A stretch of 35,482 nt of DNA from JASFEQ01 sp050122535. Lineage in GTDB: Bacteria; Desulfobacterota; DSM-4660; Desulfatiglandales; HGW-15. The position numbers and the translations under genes were made by a program. The first letter of the stretch is position 1. Every line of letters starts with the position of its first letter. The stretch covers positions 1 to 35,482 of the forward strand of contig JASFIT010000003.1 in NCBI GenBank assembly GCA_050122535.1, given 5' to 3'. The notes under the pieces are model-generated. The model was not told the origin of the DNA, ran no database searches, and saw nothing but the letters and a program-made list of their open reading frames with translations. Below, in pieces: positions 6,591 through 15,396 of the stretch.

Positions 6591-6908
6591 AGCCAACTCC
6601 CCACTTGCTTCAATTTTGCTCCCATATGCCATTCATATCATGCGTCGGCATCCATTATCGAACGATGTTCAAAATCTCAGTCCAATCCATGGTGCCGTGA
6701 GTTCTAGGGGTTCCAGGAGAAGATTGATCCGATCATGGGATCGCCTAGAACCATCGGTCTCCCTTGAAATCTTTTTCCACATGTTATACGTATACTTTCA
6801 TGTTTTCATATCCCCGGCGAGAAGGTGCAAGCAAACACCCAGCGGAGGAGTTATCAATGACACACTCCCATCCACTAGATTCGAGGGGCACTCCCGTGGG
6901 GGGGGCTT
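6591..6908. other. Intergenic region upstream of the aldolase
   Basis: Mostly featureless. From 6844 it holds GGAGGAG followed by an ATG at 6857 that opens a 25-codon frame running 8 nt into the aldolase gene. Confidence 0.4.
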
Positions 6909-6934
6909 GTGTCCAGCAGGCTACTTATGATTAA
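6857..6934 (+). CDS. Possible 25-residue leader peptide
   Basis: ATG 6857 with GGAGGAG 6 nt upstream (6844-6850) opens a frame ending at TAA 6932-6934, past the aldolase ATG at 6927. The aldolase ATG has no ribosome site of its own, so translational coupling is plausible. The peptide (MTHSHPLDSRGTPV then GGACVQQATYD) has no recognisable family and could be chance. Confidence 0.3.
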   Translation: MTHSHPLDSRGTPVGGACVQQATYD

Positions 6935-7565
6935 AGATCAGATTTCAAAGGAGGATTTTTGCCTCTTCTGCCGCCTTCTTTACGATAGACACTTGGTTAC
7001 GGGTGTTGGGGGGAACGTCTCCGCACGGGTCGGAGACAAGTTTTTCATCACGCCATCCGGGTATTCCCTGAGAGGACTGAACCCGGACATGGTGGTCATT
7101 TTGGATCAGAAACAAAGGGTTCTAGAGGGCGGTGTTCCCACAAAGGACATGGAGGTGCATATGGGAATACTGGGCGTGAGACCTGATATCAGCGTGGTCT
7201 GCCATGTCCATGGGGCTTTCATTATTGCAGCATCTACCTTGCTGGATCCAGGCCCTGATGCATTGCCTCCCATTACGCCAGGGTTCGCCTATTTTGCCCA
7301 TCCCCTTACGATGGCCCCCTTTAGGGTGCCCGGGACAAGGGAGTTCGCAAGGGCCAGCACCGAACAATTCTCTCACCCCACATGCTGCGCCCTCCTCCTT
7401 CAGAATCATGGACTCGTAACGGTTGGAGAGAATTTCGAGGAAGCCATCAATATCGCCGAAGAGATTGATGAGGCGGCCAGGATATACCTCATGACAGATG
7501 GGAAGGCAAAGGCCATTTCTGAAGAGGATGTACGCAAAATAAAGGGGTCAGCCGCCAGCCCATAA
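6927..7565 (+). CDS. Class II aldolase/adducin family protein
   Basis: 212 aa, close to the 215 aa of L-fuculose-1-phosphate aldolase. The metal and catalytic residues are present: Glu76 (KDMEVH), zinc ligands His93 and His95 (CHVHGAF) and His161 (LQNHGL). The phosphate-binding motifs GNVSAR (29-34) and TPSG (42-45) are also there. It should cleave or epimerise a phosphorylated sugar or related hydroxy-acid in the cytoplasm; the substrate cannot be set from sequence (fuculose-P, ribulose-P or methylthioribulose-P relatives share the motifs). Two starts are possible: ATG 6927, giving the family N-terminus and possibly coupled to a leader frame, or GTG 6909, just after a run of eight G. No sugar-pathway neighbours. 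Confidence 0.88.
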   Translation: MIKDQISKEDFCLFCRLLYDRHLVTGVGGNVSARVGDKFFITPSGYSLRGLNPDMVVILDQKQRVLEGGVPTKDMEVHMGILGVRPDISVVCHVHGAFIIAASTLLDPGPDALPPITPGFAYFAHPLTMAPFRVPGTREFARASTEQFSHPTCCALLLQNHGLVTVGENFEEAINIAEEIDEAARIYLMTDGKAKAISEEDVRKIKGSAASP

Positions 7566-7670
7566 GGCAACCCATTGTCCGATTTATGCCGGATATATTT
7601 TCAGGATAAGACAAATTTCGCGGTCTCAAAATGAACCGTTTTTCCACAGGATTACAGTTTGTTTTTCCCT

Positions 7671-7699
7671 TTGACCGGGAACGGAATCTCTGCTATAAG
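7671..7699 (+). promoter_or_regulatory. Sigma-70 promoter of the response regulator gene
   Basis: TTGACC (7671-7676), a 17-bp spacer, TATAAG (7694-7699). The predicted start near 7706 is about 30 nt before the ATG. Confidence 0.7.
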
Positions 7700-7736
7700 C
7701 ATTTCAACCCACAGAAAAAACGAGGGAGGATTAGCC

Positions 7737-8243
7737 ATGACTGAAGAGAGCCCATTGAAAGATAAGGTCATCCTGGTGGTTGACGACGAACCTGATGTGC
7801 TTGAAACAGTGGAGGAAGAGCTGGATATGTGCTTAGTCCACAAGGCGCAAGATTATGAGACGGCCCTTCAATACCTCTTGAGCTATACCTATGATGTGGT
7901 CATCCTGGATATCATGGGGGTTAACGGGTTCGAACTCTTGAAGAATTCCGTGTCGAGGGGTTTTCCGGCGGTCATGCTCACGGCCCATGCCTTGACACCC
8001 GATGCATTGAAGAAATCCATGAAACTTGGGGCCGTCTCTTTCCTGCCGAAAGAAAAGATGGCGGAGCTGCAGGACTTCCTCGAAGATGTGGTCACTGACG
8101 GCCATAAGGCGGTTTGGGTGAAGTTCTTTGATCGGCTTGGGGCCTATTTCAATAAACGATTCGGTCCAGACTGGAAGGAAAAGGACAAGTTTTTCCAGGA
8201 CTTTGAAGAGTCTGCTAGGAAGAGTGAAGAGAAGAGCGAGTAA
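7737..8243 (+). CDS. Single-domain response regulator
   Basis: 168 aa. Receiver domain at about residues 10-125 with the acidic pocket Asp16-Asp17 (VVDDEP), phospho-acceptor Asp58 (VILDIM), Thr82 (MLTAHA) and Lys105 (LPKEK). The C-terminus (about 128-168) is a helical tail (WVKFFDRLGAYFNKRFGPDW, then charged residues), not a known DNA-binding or enzymatic domain. It should be phosphorylated by a histidine kinase encoded elsewhere and act through protein contact. ATG 7737 has GAGGGAGGA 7 nt upstream; an in-frame ATG at 7659 would overlap the promoter at 7671-7699 and is rejected. The Thr-Ala-His-Ala segment after beta-4 is typical of receivers. Confidence 0.92.
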   Translation: MTEESPLKDKVILVVDDEPDVLETVEEELDMCLVHKAQDYETALQYLLSYTYDVVILDIMGVNGFELLKNSVSRGFPAVMLTAHALTPDALKKSMKLGAVSFLPKEKMAELQDFLEDVVTDGHKAVWVKFFDRLGAYFNKRFGPDWKEKDKFFQDFEESARKSEEKSE

Positions 8244-8381
8244 CCCACTACAGCCTTTGAAACGGCCTTTTCATGCTTGGAGAGTTTGAGGCACCACTGT
8301 GCCTTAACATAGGACTATCAAGCTGATAGCCTTTCCCCGGCATCCCGCCAGTAAAGTCACTTTCCACTGAAAGCAACCCTT

Positions 8382-9065
8382 ATGAAAATCAGGCATCTTC
8401 ATGTTTGGGATGTTTCATCGCAAGGGGCGATCCAAATTCAGAAGGAACTAAGATCCCGGTTGGATCTTACGGAATTGCCCAGCCCAATTAGGCGTGTAGC
8501 AGGAGCGGACGTCTCATTTTCAAGAAAATCAGGACGCATTTGGGCAGGGGTCGTGGTTTTAAGTTTTCCCGAACTCTCCAGGATTGAAGAGAAATGGGTG
8601 CAGGATAAGGTGAGTTTTCCATACATACCCGGACTCCTGAGCTTCCGTGAGCTTCCCGTTCTTCTCAAGGCCCTAAAACGGCTGAAGACCGTTCCCGAAC
8701 TGATTATTTGCGATGGTCAAGGCATTGCTCATCCAAGGGGATTGGGGCTCGCCTCCCATCTGGGTCTCCTCGTGGACATGGCAACCATCGGTTGTGCAAA
8801 GAGTCGCCTGGTGGGAGAGTTTTCTGAGGTGGAAGAGCAAAAGGGAAGTTCTGCGCCCCTTTGGTATAAGGAGCAGGTGGTGGGAGCCGTTGTTAGAACA
8901 AGGCGGGGCGTAAAGCCCCTATTTATTTCGCCTGGAAATAGGATAACCTTGGATGAATCTGTGAAAATTGTTCTTGCGTGCTGTGGAAAATACAGAATGC
9001 CAGAACCAACCAGGCAGGCGCATCTCCTGGTGAGCGGTCTTAGGCGTCTTCAAGAGGTCTCGTAA
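8382..9065 (+). CDS. nfi: Endonuclease V (deoxyinosine 3' endonuclease)
   Basis: 227 aa, full length. It cuts the second phosphodiester bond 3' of deoxyinosine, starting repair of deaminated adenine. The metal-binding residues match the family: Asp43 (VAGADVSF), Glu90 (LLSFRE) and Asp111 (CDGQG). The wedge motif PYIPG is at 80-84 and the signature DGQGIAHPRGLGLASHLG follows. Start ATG 8382; no strong ribosome site is seen. Monocistronic on +, convergent with topA: the last 26 nt overlap the 3' end of topA (topA stop complement at 9040-9042). A small hairpin AGGCAC/GTGCCT lies in the gap before it (about 8290-8305). Confidence 0.97.
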   Translation: MKIRHLHVWDVSSQGAIQIQKELRSRLDLTELPSPIRRVAGADVSFSRKSGRIWAGVVVLSFPELSRIEEKWVQDKVSFPYIPGLLSFRELPVLLKALKRLKTVPELIICDGQGIAHPRGLGLASHLGLLVDMATIGCAKSRLVGEFSEVEEQKGSSAPLWYKEQVVGAVVRTRRGVKPLFISPGNRITLDESVKIVLACCGKYRMPEPTRQAHLLVSGLRRLQEVS

Positions 9066-11439
9066 ACCCACACCCCTTTCTTCGGCATTTGACAACAGAT
9101 CCCGAATCCTTTTTCTGTTTTATAATAAGGACCTGGGTGCCACATTCGGGACAGGTCTCATTGATTGGCTCATCCCACAGGGCGAAGCGACATCGGGGAT
9201 ACTGATCACAACCGTAGAATCTTCTACCCTTCTTGGAGGTCCTCTCTACCAATTTCCCTGGGCAATTCTCCTCCGGACATGGAACATTCGTACTAAAGGG
9301 TTCGGTGTGCCTACAACGAGGATAGTTTTCACAAGCCAAGAATTTTTGGCCAGTACGGCTTTGTCTGACAACCATCATACCCCCGCATTTCTTGCATGAT
9401 ATTTCTGTACGTTTCCCTTCGGGTACGGCCCCTTCACCCTTGACCCATGCTCGAGTTTGTTTGCATTCTGGATAACCAGAGCAAGCGAGGAATGTCCCAA
9501 ACTTTCCGCTTTTTACCACCATGGGTCTGCCACAGACCTCACAGGTGCCCTCCTCCTTGCCGAGATCAGGGCTGCTTTCCACCACGATATTTCCTTTATC
9601 GTCCCGGTTAAAATTGGTCGTATACTTGCACTCAGGGAATCCAGAGCACCCCAAGAAGAGCCCATTCCTCCCCGATTTAATGGCCAAGGGTTTCTTACAT
9701 TCGGGGCAGGGAAGGTCGGTCATCACTTCTCCCTTCATCTTCTTCTTTGCCTGTTCCAGGTCTTTTCCAAAGGAACGGTAGAAACTATCAAGAACCTTAG
9801 TCCACTTGACTTCTCCTCGCTCAATCCTGTCCAGATCGCTCTCCATCTGAGCCGTGAAGGCAATGTCCAGTATCTCAGGGAAGCTCTTCACCAGGAGGTC
9901 GGTTACCAGAAAACCCAATTCAGTGGGCCTGAAACGACCTTTGGTAAGGGTCACGTATTCCCTTTCATGAATGTTGCCCAAAATGGTTGCGTAGGTGGAC
10001 GGCCTTCCAATGCCATTTTCTTCCAGAGCCTTGATCAGACTGGCCTCAGTAAACCTGGGTGGTGGTTGCGTGAAGTGTTGAGCCGGTTCCAATTCTATGA
10101 GTTTTACGGCCTGCCCTTTTTTCAGGGGAGGAATGACGGCCTCTTTGTTTTTGTTCGTCCCTGGCTCGCTTGAGCTTTCCTCGTACAGAGCGGTAAAGCC
10201 TTTGAAAATCACGACAGAACCCGTAGCTCTAAAGACGGCGCGTCCTGCAGCGATGTCGGCTTGGGTCTGCTCCATAACGGCCGGGTTCATCTGACAGGCC
10301 AGAAACCTTTTCCATATCAGTGAGTAAAGGGCTAACTGGTCCTTCGTAAGGTAGGCTGAGACCTCCTCTGGATTGAGGGTAACAGAAGTGGGCCGGATGG
10401 CTTCATGGGCTTCTTGCGCACCCTTGCGACTGCGGAAGGTGTTTGGCTTTTCGGGCAGGTAATCAGGGCCAAACGCCTGATCAATGAATTCCCTCGCTTC
10501 TGAAACGGCATCGCTGGAGAGCCGAAAGGAATCGGTCCTCATATAGGTAATGAGCCCTATTTGTCCCTTTTCACCCAATTCAATCCCTTCATAGAGGTTT
10601 TGGGCAATGGACATGGTCTTTTTTGCAGCAAAGTGCAGTTTCTTATAGGCTTCCTGCTGCAGAAGGCTCGTTGTGAATGGCGGGGGAGCACTCTTCTTCT
10701 TCTTCTTTCTGGCAACCTTCTCCACCCTGAAAGTCTCATTCTGTAACTCGGCAACAACGGCTTGCGTTTGCTCCTCGTTTTTGAGGTCTGCCTTTTCATT
10801 GTTATACTCGAACAGCCTGGCCTTAAAGGGTGGAGGTTCTTCAGTTTGGAGATGGGCGGTCAAGGACCAGTACTCTTGGGGTCGGAAAGCATGAATCTCC
10901 CTCTCTCTGTCGCATATCATCCGCAGGGCTACAGACTGCACTCGACCTGCGCTTAGCCCTCGTCTGACCTTGGACCAAAGAAGGGGGGAAATCTGATAAC
11001 CCACGAGCCTATCCAGAATCCGTCTGGCCTGTTGGGATTCGAACCTATCTTGATTAAGGTTTTGGGGCGAGGAAAGTGCATCTTTAATGGCCTTTCCAGT
11101 GAGCTCATTAAATAGGACCCGAAAAATCTTCTTCTCCCGGCTTCCCAATTCTTGGGCTATATGCCAGGCAATGGCTTCCCCTTCCCTGTCCGGATCGGGT
11201 GCCAGATAGACAGCGTCGGCAACTTTGCTAGCCTTTTTCAGTCCACTGAGGATTTTGCCCTTGCCTTTGATAGTGACATATTCCGGGCTGAAATCGTTTT
11301 CTGTGTCAACACCAAGCCTGCTATTGGGCAGGTCTTTGATGTGACCCACCGAGGCCATGATCTGATAATCGGTTCCCAAGTATTTCTTAAGGGTCCTTGC
11401 CTTGGTGGGTGATTCTACAATGAGTAAATTCTTGGTCAT
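9040..11439 (-). CDS. topA: DNA topoisomerase I (type IA)
   Basis: 799 aa. It relaxes negative supercoils through a covalent 5'-phosphotyrosine. The TOPRIM domain (about 3-140) has Glu9 (VESPTKA) and the acidic motif APDPDREGE (80-88). The active-site Tyr299 lies in LITYMRTDSFRLS. The core ends near residue 570, followed by five Cys4 zinc-ribbon modules: CPEC..CSGFPEC, CEVC..CSGYPEC, CKKC..CENYPRC, CPEENC..CDQYPRC, and CPEC..CRRKGC. E. coli TopA has three Cys4 fingers, so five is on the high side. Start ATG 11437-11439 gives the family N-terminus. It lies downstream of dprA on the same strand, the usual dprA-topA order, separated by 139 nt with a repeat. Confidence 0.98.
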   Translation of the reverse strand: MTKNLLIVESPTKARTLKKYLGTDYQIMASVGHIKDLPNSRLGVDTENDFSPEYVTIKGKGKILSGLKKASKVADAVYLAPDPDREGEAIAWHIAQELGSREKKIFRVLFNELTGKAIKDALSSPQNLNQDRFESQQARRILDRLVGYQISPLLWSKVRRGLSAGRVQSVALRMICDREREIHAFRPQEYWSLTAHLQTEEPPPFKARLFEYNNEKADLKNEEQTQAVVAELQNETFRVEKVARKKKKKSAPPPFTTSLLQQEAYKKLHFAAKKTMSIAQNLYEGIELGEKGQIGLITYMRTDSFRLSSDAVSEAREFIDQAFGPDYLPEKPNTFRSRKGAQEAHEAIRPTSVTLNPEEVSAYLTKDQLALYSLIWKRFLACQMNPAVMEQTQADIAAGRAVFRATGSVVIFKGFTALYEESSSEPGTNKNKEAVIPPLKKGQAVKLIELEPAQHFTQPPPRFTEASLIKALEENGIGRPSTYATILGNIHEREYVTLTKGRFRPTELGFLVTDLLVKSFPEILDIAFTAQMESDLDRIERGEVKWTKVLDSFYRSFGKDLEQAKKKMKGEVMTDLPCPECKKPLAIKSGRNGLFLGCSGFPECKYTTNFNRDDKGNIVVESSPDLGKEEGTCEVCGRPMVVKSGKFGTFLACSGYPECKQTRAWVKGEGAVPEGKRTEISCKKCGGMMVVRQSRTGQKFLACENYPRCRHTEPFSTNVPCPEENCPGKLVERTSKKGRRFYGCDQYPRCRFALWDEPINETCPECGTQVLIIKQKKDSGSVVKCRRKGCGFTRPLEDA

Positions 11440-11449
11440 AGGTTATACC

Positions 11450-11516
11450 GTAAGAAGTGCCTAAAGTGAGCTAAAGTGTCTAAAATGCATAAACTGAGAT
11501 AAAATACCTAAAGTTG
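11450..11516. repeat. TAAAGTG word array between dprA and topA
   Basis: Six to seven imperfect copies of a 9-11 nt unit around CTAAAGTG (cctaaagtgagctaaagtg, then degenerate copies). The same word recurs on both strands at 23878-24060. Confidence 0.75.
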
Positions 11517-11578
11517 CCCCATCGTTCAATTACGAAAGATAACACCGTTTCTTAATCACTCAACCCATTGTGAAGGCA

Positions 11579-12682
11579 CTACCGGACAAACATCTTGCCA
11601 GGAAGTTGCCTGATAACTCCCTTTAGTTCCATTCTCATGAGTATACTTGCAGCTTTACCCGGTGGCAAATCACCCTGCCTACTAATTTGATCTATATGTA
11701 GAGGGTAATCTCCGAGCAGATCGAAGACCGCCTTTTCAGATTCATCCATATGGGGCAGGGGCCCTTCTTTGAATGTATCGGTTTTTGGGGCGAAGTCGTA
11801 GTTCAAGCCCAATTCATCTAGGATGTCATCTGAGTTCTCTATTAGTCTTGCACCTTGCTTGATCAGAAAATGACAACCTCTACTTTTAAATGAGTGGATG
11901 CTTCCTGGAACAGCAAAAACTTCCCGGCCTTGTTCAAGCGCCAGAGAGGCTGTGATCAAAGAACCACTCCTTTTTGTGGCTTCCACAACAACAACACCAT
12001 GAGTAAGCCCGCTAATGATACGGTTACGTATGGGAAAATTTTTCGGCTCAGGGGGTGTCCCAATGGGAAATTCCGAGATCACCGCGCCTTCCCGTATAAT
12101 TTTATCCGCAAGTTTCTTGTTGGATGTAGGATAGGTGATATCTATCCCTGTACCCAAGACGGCAATTGTGAATCCTCTTCCGGCCAGACAACCCCAGTGG
12201 GCAGCGGAGTCTATTCCTATAGCCATACCACTCACAACGCCCAAACCCCTTCTTCCAAGCCCCTGTCCAATTTTCTCAGCGGATTTTATACCATAAGGAG
12301 TGGGATGCCTTGATCCCACCACCCCAATAAAATTTGCCTTTTGAGGGATGTTCTTGCCCTTGAGGTACAAGAGAACCGGCGGATCATGAATTTCTCTGAG
12401 TGCCACGGGATAACCCGGATCAAGAAAGGGAATGATCCTGGCACCACATTCTTCAACACGCTTAAGTTCCTTGCTAGGGTCAGTTGGCAATTTCATGTCT
12501 ACAATATTCCTGGCAACCTCGTTTCGAACGCCCTCCACCCCTGTTAGATCCGAGAGGCTTGCCTGGAATATCTGCTCAGGACTATCAAACTTATCTAATA
12601 AATTCTTGCAGGCGACATTCCCGAGGCCTGGAGTCATTTGCAGGGCAAGCCAACCGCATTTTTCATCAGACCAGATTTTCAT
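11579..12682 (-). CDS. dprA: DNA-processing protein DprA/Smf
   Basis: 367 aa. It binds single-stranded DNA entering by transformation and loads RecA; it is also kept in many bacteria not known to be competent. An N-terminal SAM/HhH-like region (about 1-70) precedes the Rossmann core (about 75-285): VVGSRHPTPYG, GLGVVSGMAIGIDSAAH, VLGTGIDITYP, NFPIRNRIISGL, then EATKRSGSLITA. The C-terminal winged-helix domain (about 305-367) ends in RQLPGKMFVR. The start is the first ATG (12680-12682), with only a weak GAAGA upstream. It sits between the LysM gene and topA, all on the minus strand. A terminator after the LysM gene suggests its own promoter. No other competence genes are in the window. Confidence 0.97.
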   Translation of the reverse strand: MKIWSDEKCGWLALQMTPGLGNVACKNLLDKFDSPEQIFQASLSDLTGVEGVRNEVARNIVDMKLPTDPSKELKRVEECGARIIPFLDPGYPVALREIHDPPVLLYLKGKNIPQKANFIGVVGSRHPTPYGIKSAEKIGQGLGRRGLGVVSGMAIGIDSAAHWGCLAGRGFTIAVLGTGIDITYPTSNKKLADKIIREGAVISEFPIGTPPEPKNFPIRNRIISGLTHGVVVVEATKRSGSLITASLALEQGREVFAVPGSIHSFKSRGCHFLIKQGARLIENSDDILDELGLNYDFAPKTDTFKEGPLPHMDESEKAVFDLLGDYPLHIDQISRQGDLPPGKAASILMRMELKGVIRQLPGKMFVR

Positions 12683-12784
12683 GATTCTTCAACAGGACGA
12701 ATCCCCTGCCTCTCCCGCATGATAACGGAGGGGGAAGTTCGTATTATCGGGGCAGAATATGGCGGGACAATAAACCAGAGGAGA

Positions 12785-12822
12785 AAAAAATAGTCAAGCC
12801 CTTTTTCTCAAAGGGCTTTTTG
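12785..12822 (-). terminator. Terminator of the LysM gene
   Basis: On the minus strand: AGCCCTTT, short loop, AAAGGGCT, then a T-rich run (TATTTTTTTC). The run of A on + at 12783-12790 gives the T tail. Confidence 0.8.
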
Positions 12823-12831
12823 CGGTGGACC

Positions 12832-13968
12832 CTATTCGGTGGGACAGGTGGGTATCGTGGTAAAGATGTCAGGTGTCTCCACCCAGGAGAGCCCCTTGAC
12901 GTAGGTTCCGATGAGAAACTCTTCATTGGCAGAGATCACGACGGCGGTGGATGTATCTGGCCGCGATTCCAAAACCATGATAGTCCCGATCGGTATGTCA
13001 GGCAGAATGATGCTTCGAGGCTTGGATATAAACTCCATCTCTCCTTTTACTGGATCGCGAACTAGGTGTGTTCTCACCACCTCAAATATGTTCCCTCTCC
13101 GGACCCCATCGTTAAAACCATGATCAAGGAAGACGACCCTGTTGGTAGCAACAAGCGTGCGTTGATCCTGAGCCGCAACAATGATTCCAACCAATGGCTC
13201 ATCCAGGGATATGGGTTGCACACACTGTGATATGGGCTCATAAGGAAGGACCATATCACCCACATTCAGTTCCCTAAAGTACTCTTCGATTCTCGCTTGA
13301 TATACACCTTCCTTTTTGTAAAACGCACCACCACCAAAGCCCAAACCCACTTTTTCTTCCACAACCACCCTTCCGAGAACGGAAAGCATGTAGCCGATCT
13401 TTTCCCCGGTTATGGGGTGCTTTATCAAAGGGGAGGACCGACATATGTTGAACTGGTCTCCGGGTTTAACGACTTTTCCACTGTTAAGATGGAGAAAGAT
13501 TGTTTCGCCTTGGGATAGGAGTTGCCGGCCACTTTCAGAGGCGAGGACGAAGCCCCACGGGTCCACTTCCTTTACCGAGAGGTATCCCAGCGCCTGCACG
13601 TTGGTGAGACCAGAGATATCGATACCTTTCATCACAGGTGCGGGCGCGGCTTTGGGTTCCTCTGCTTTCTTGACAGGGATCTCCTTCTCCTCCTCTTCTG
13701 CTTCACGTCTTTTCACAGGAACGCCTTCCAAGAGGGTAACCACATCTCCAGGTTTGAGAAGATGAGGGTTGGTAATAAAAGGGTTCATCTGCCAAAGTTT
13801 TGGCCAGAGATTGGGATCGCCGTAATACGCTTCACAGAGGTCCCATAATGTATCCCCTTTCTGGACAACATGTGTCTGGGGTTGTGCCCAAGTCAAAGAG
13901 GGACTAAAGATGCAAATACCGAAAACTAAGATCAGAGTTACTGGAATAAGCCGTTTTATCCTGCCCAT
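12832..13968 (-). CDS. Secreted LysM domain protein
   Basis: 378 aa. Signal peptide (about 1-28, ending TWA) followed by one LysM domain (about 32-82: THVVQKGDTLWDLCEAYYGD, then NPFITNPHLLKPGDVV), which should bind peptidoglycan. A charged Glu/Lys/Pro linker (about 85-112) leads to a C-terminal region of about 265 residues rich in beta strands, with no family I can name. Probably periplasmic, tied to the cell wall. It lies upstream of dprA and topA, an arrangement I recall from other Deltaproteobacteria. The promoter at 14006-14034 and the terminator at 12785-12822 make it a single-gene unit. AGGA about 11 nt upstream of ATG 13968 is a modest ribosome site. Confidence 0.92.
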   Translation of the reverse strand: MGRIKRLIPVTLILVFGICIFSPSLTWAQPQTHVVQKGDTLWDLCEAYYGDPNLWPKLWQMNPFITNPHLLKPGDVVTLLEGVPVKRREAEEEEKEIPVKKAEEPKAAPAPVMKGIDISGLTNVQALGYLSVKEVDPWGFVLASESGRQLLSQGETIFLHLNSGKVVKPGDQFNICRSSPLIKHPITGEKIGYMLSVLGRVVVEEKVGLGFGGGAFYKKEGVYQARIEEYFRELNVGDMVLPYEPISQCVQPISLDEPLVGIIVAAQDQRTLVATNRVVFLDHGFNDGVRRGNIFEVVRTHLVRDPVKGEMEFISKPRSIILPDIPIGTIMVLESRPDTSTAVVISANEEFLIGTYVKGLSWVETPDIFTTIPTCPTE

Positions 13969-14311
13969 ATTTAATACACATCCTAATACACAAAATTTTA
14001 GTTAAGTTTTACTATTTTTACCTCTATTTGTCAAGTAGGTTTAAACCTTATTTAGCTGGACTGAGCAATTTGAAGTGAAAAGGAGTTTAAGGATGTTTAC
14101 GTTAACTGTGGCTTCCCACAAAGCGCATGCAGTCAGTATAGAAATCCATCAGGGTCTTTGCCTCGTCATTCTTTTTAGGGAAACGAGAGTTGGAGGTTGC
14201 CTGATGTGGTTGAGGTGAAATATGGAAATGGGCATGAAATCCCATCTTTAGGATATCGTGCGGAAGGCCAAATATGGATAATATGGGGGCTAAAATAAAG
14301 GGATATAAATT
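13969..14311. other. Intergenic region upstream of the LysM gene
   Basis: Holds the LysM promoter. On +, a 41-codon frame (14093-14218) has AGGAG and AAGG upstream of its ATG but no recognisable product; it is not called as a gene. Confidence 0.4.
14006..14034 (-). promoter_or_regulatory. Sigma-70 promoter of the LysM gene
   Basis: Minus strand: perfect TTGACA (14034-14029), 17-bp spacer, TAAAAC (14011-14006). Confidence 0.65.
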
Positions 14312-14494
14312 TCAGGTTTGGGTAGCCTTTGGATCTTTTTCTCCGATGAAAGCTGAAGGCCCAACGACTATATTGATCCCGTTATCCAATTTTACGATAT
14401 AGAATTCAAAACGGGAGTCTGTCCTCTCGACAATCATGCCTTTGACACCTTTGTATCCCTTTGTCATTACGATCTTGGTTCCTGGTTTGAGCAT
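14312..14494 (-). CDS. Small KOW/SH3-like protein
   Basis: 60 aa; no named family. ATG at 14494 is chosen because AGAGGAGAGG lies directly upstream; an in-frame ATG at 14512 would include that site. The sequence MLKPGTKIVMTKGYKGVKGMIVERT followed by FYIVKLDNGINIVVGPSAF has the Gly-Lys-Gly and short beta-strand pattern of a KOW or SH3-like barrel (compare PGTKVxVxxGxxKGxxGxVxxxx in ribosomal and NusG KOW motifs). Probably cytoplasmic. Nucleic-acid or protein binding would be an inference. It is followed at 69 nt distance by the methyltransferase gene, which is also on the minus strand but lies upstream of it in transcription, so the two may be co-transcribed. Confidence 0.65.
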   Translation of the reverse strand: MLKPGTKIVMTKGYKGVKGMIVERTDSRFEFYIVKLDNGINIVVGPSAFIGEKDPKATQT

Positions 14495-14562
14495 ATCACC
14501 TCTCCTCTTCACGCAGGACTAACCACAATACGGAAAATCGGAATCCTAAGTGCCACAATTGA

Positions 14563-15141
14563 TTAGCCTACTTCGCTGGTCTGGCATGAGTTTGGGAAAC
14601 GGTAGATGTAGATGGGGTCCCGGTGGTGGCCAGAGTGAGGGCGCAACACTTGGAATGGACGCCATCCTGGTAAGGGAAAGTTGGAGGATACAACCTTTGC
14701 CCCAGGCCTAAGTTCAGCTTCCAGTTTTTTGGCCAGCCTTTCCATCACATCAGGAAACAGGTAACAGAATACCACGTCTGCATGACTGAGATCTACTTCC
14801 CAGAAGTTCCTCCATCTTATTTGAACGCCTTTGAACCGAAAGCTCCGCACCTTGGCGACGAGATATGCTAAAAGGTTCACTTCAAAACCCATAGCCTTGA
14901 CACCATACCGGTTTCTGGCCTCCCGCAACACCCTTCCGTCTCCGCATCCCAAATCCAGGAAGCACTCTTTTGCGTTCATGGGCAGGGCGTCCAAAAAGGT
15001 TTTAATCCTTATGGGTGGGCTGGGGATGAAAAGCGCCCCCCTGGTCAGAGGAAGTGCCCCTCCAGCAGAGATCAGATAGAGAAATTTGAGAAGAAAAAGG
15101 CCTCCCAGCAGAGAAAGGCATATCCATAGCCAAGGCTCCAT
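14563..15141 (-). CDS. Membrane-anchored class I SAM-dependent methyltransferase
   Basis: 192 aa. One N-terminal transmembrane segment (about 4-27) precedes a Rossmann methyltransferase domain with motif I FLDLGCGDGRVL (about 61-72), motif II acidic GFEVN, and ADVVFCYLFPD at the motif IV position. The catalytic face should be cytoplasmic. Substrate unknown; the family resembles small membrane-tethered methyltransferases annotated only as class I SAM-dependent. ATG 15141 is preferred over 15159 because GGAGGT lies 4 nt upstream. Its 3' end is 69 nt before the KOW-like gene start, same strand. Confidence 0.85.
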   Translation of the reverse strand: MEPWLWICLSLLGGLFLLKFLYLISAGGALPLTRGALFIPSPPIRIKTFLDALPMNAKECFLDLGCGDGRVLREARNRYGVKAMGFEVNLLAYLVAKVRSFRFKGVQIRWRNFWEVDLSHADVVFCYLFPDVMERLAKKLEAELRPGAKVVSSNFPLPGWRPFQVLRPHSGHHRDPIYIYRFPNSCQTSEVG

Positions 15142-15396
15142 CCCTACCTCCAAAGGCATATATAGCTCAGGTTTCGTTCCCTGTCAAAGCGAGTTCAGCA
15201 GAGGGGATTTCCAGTTTGACGATTGATTTTCGATTCATTATATTTCCAGTTCAAGCGCCTGGAGTCCGTTGTGGATTCTCTGCCAGCAAGTGCCGGGCCC
15301 GTCCTTGTGCCGAACGGGTAGAGGCTGAAGGGTGTTGGCAGGCGGGAAGGTCTTCAAGTACCTTGTGGAATTACCCCCACACGAAAGGTGACCGGT

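Noticed and set aside
9457..10173. Long + strand frame inside topA
   Set aside because: Antisense shadow of a well conserved gene.
14093..14218. 41-codon frame with AGGAG upstream
   Set aside because: Very short, no family, hydrophobic/basic mix without pattern; could be real but not supported.
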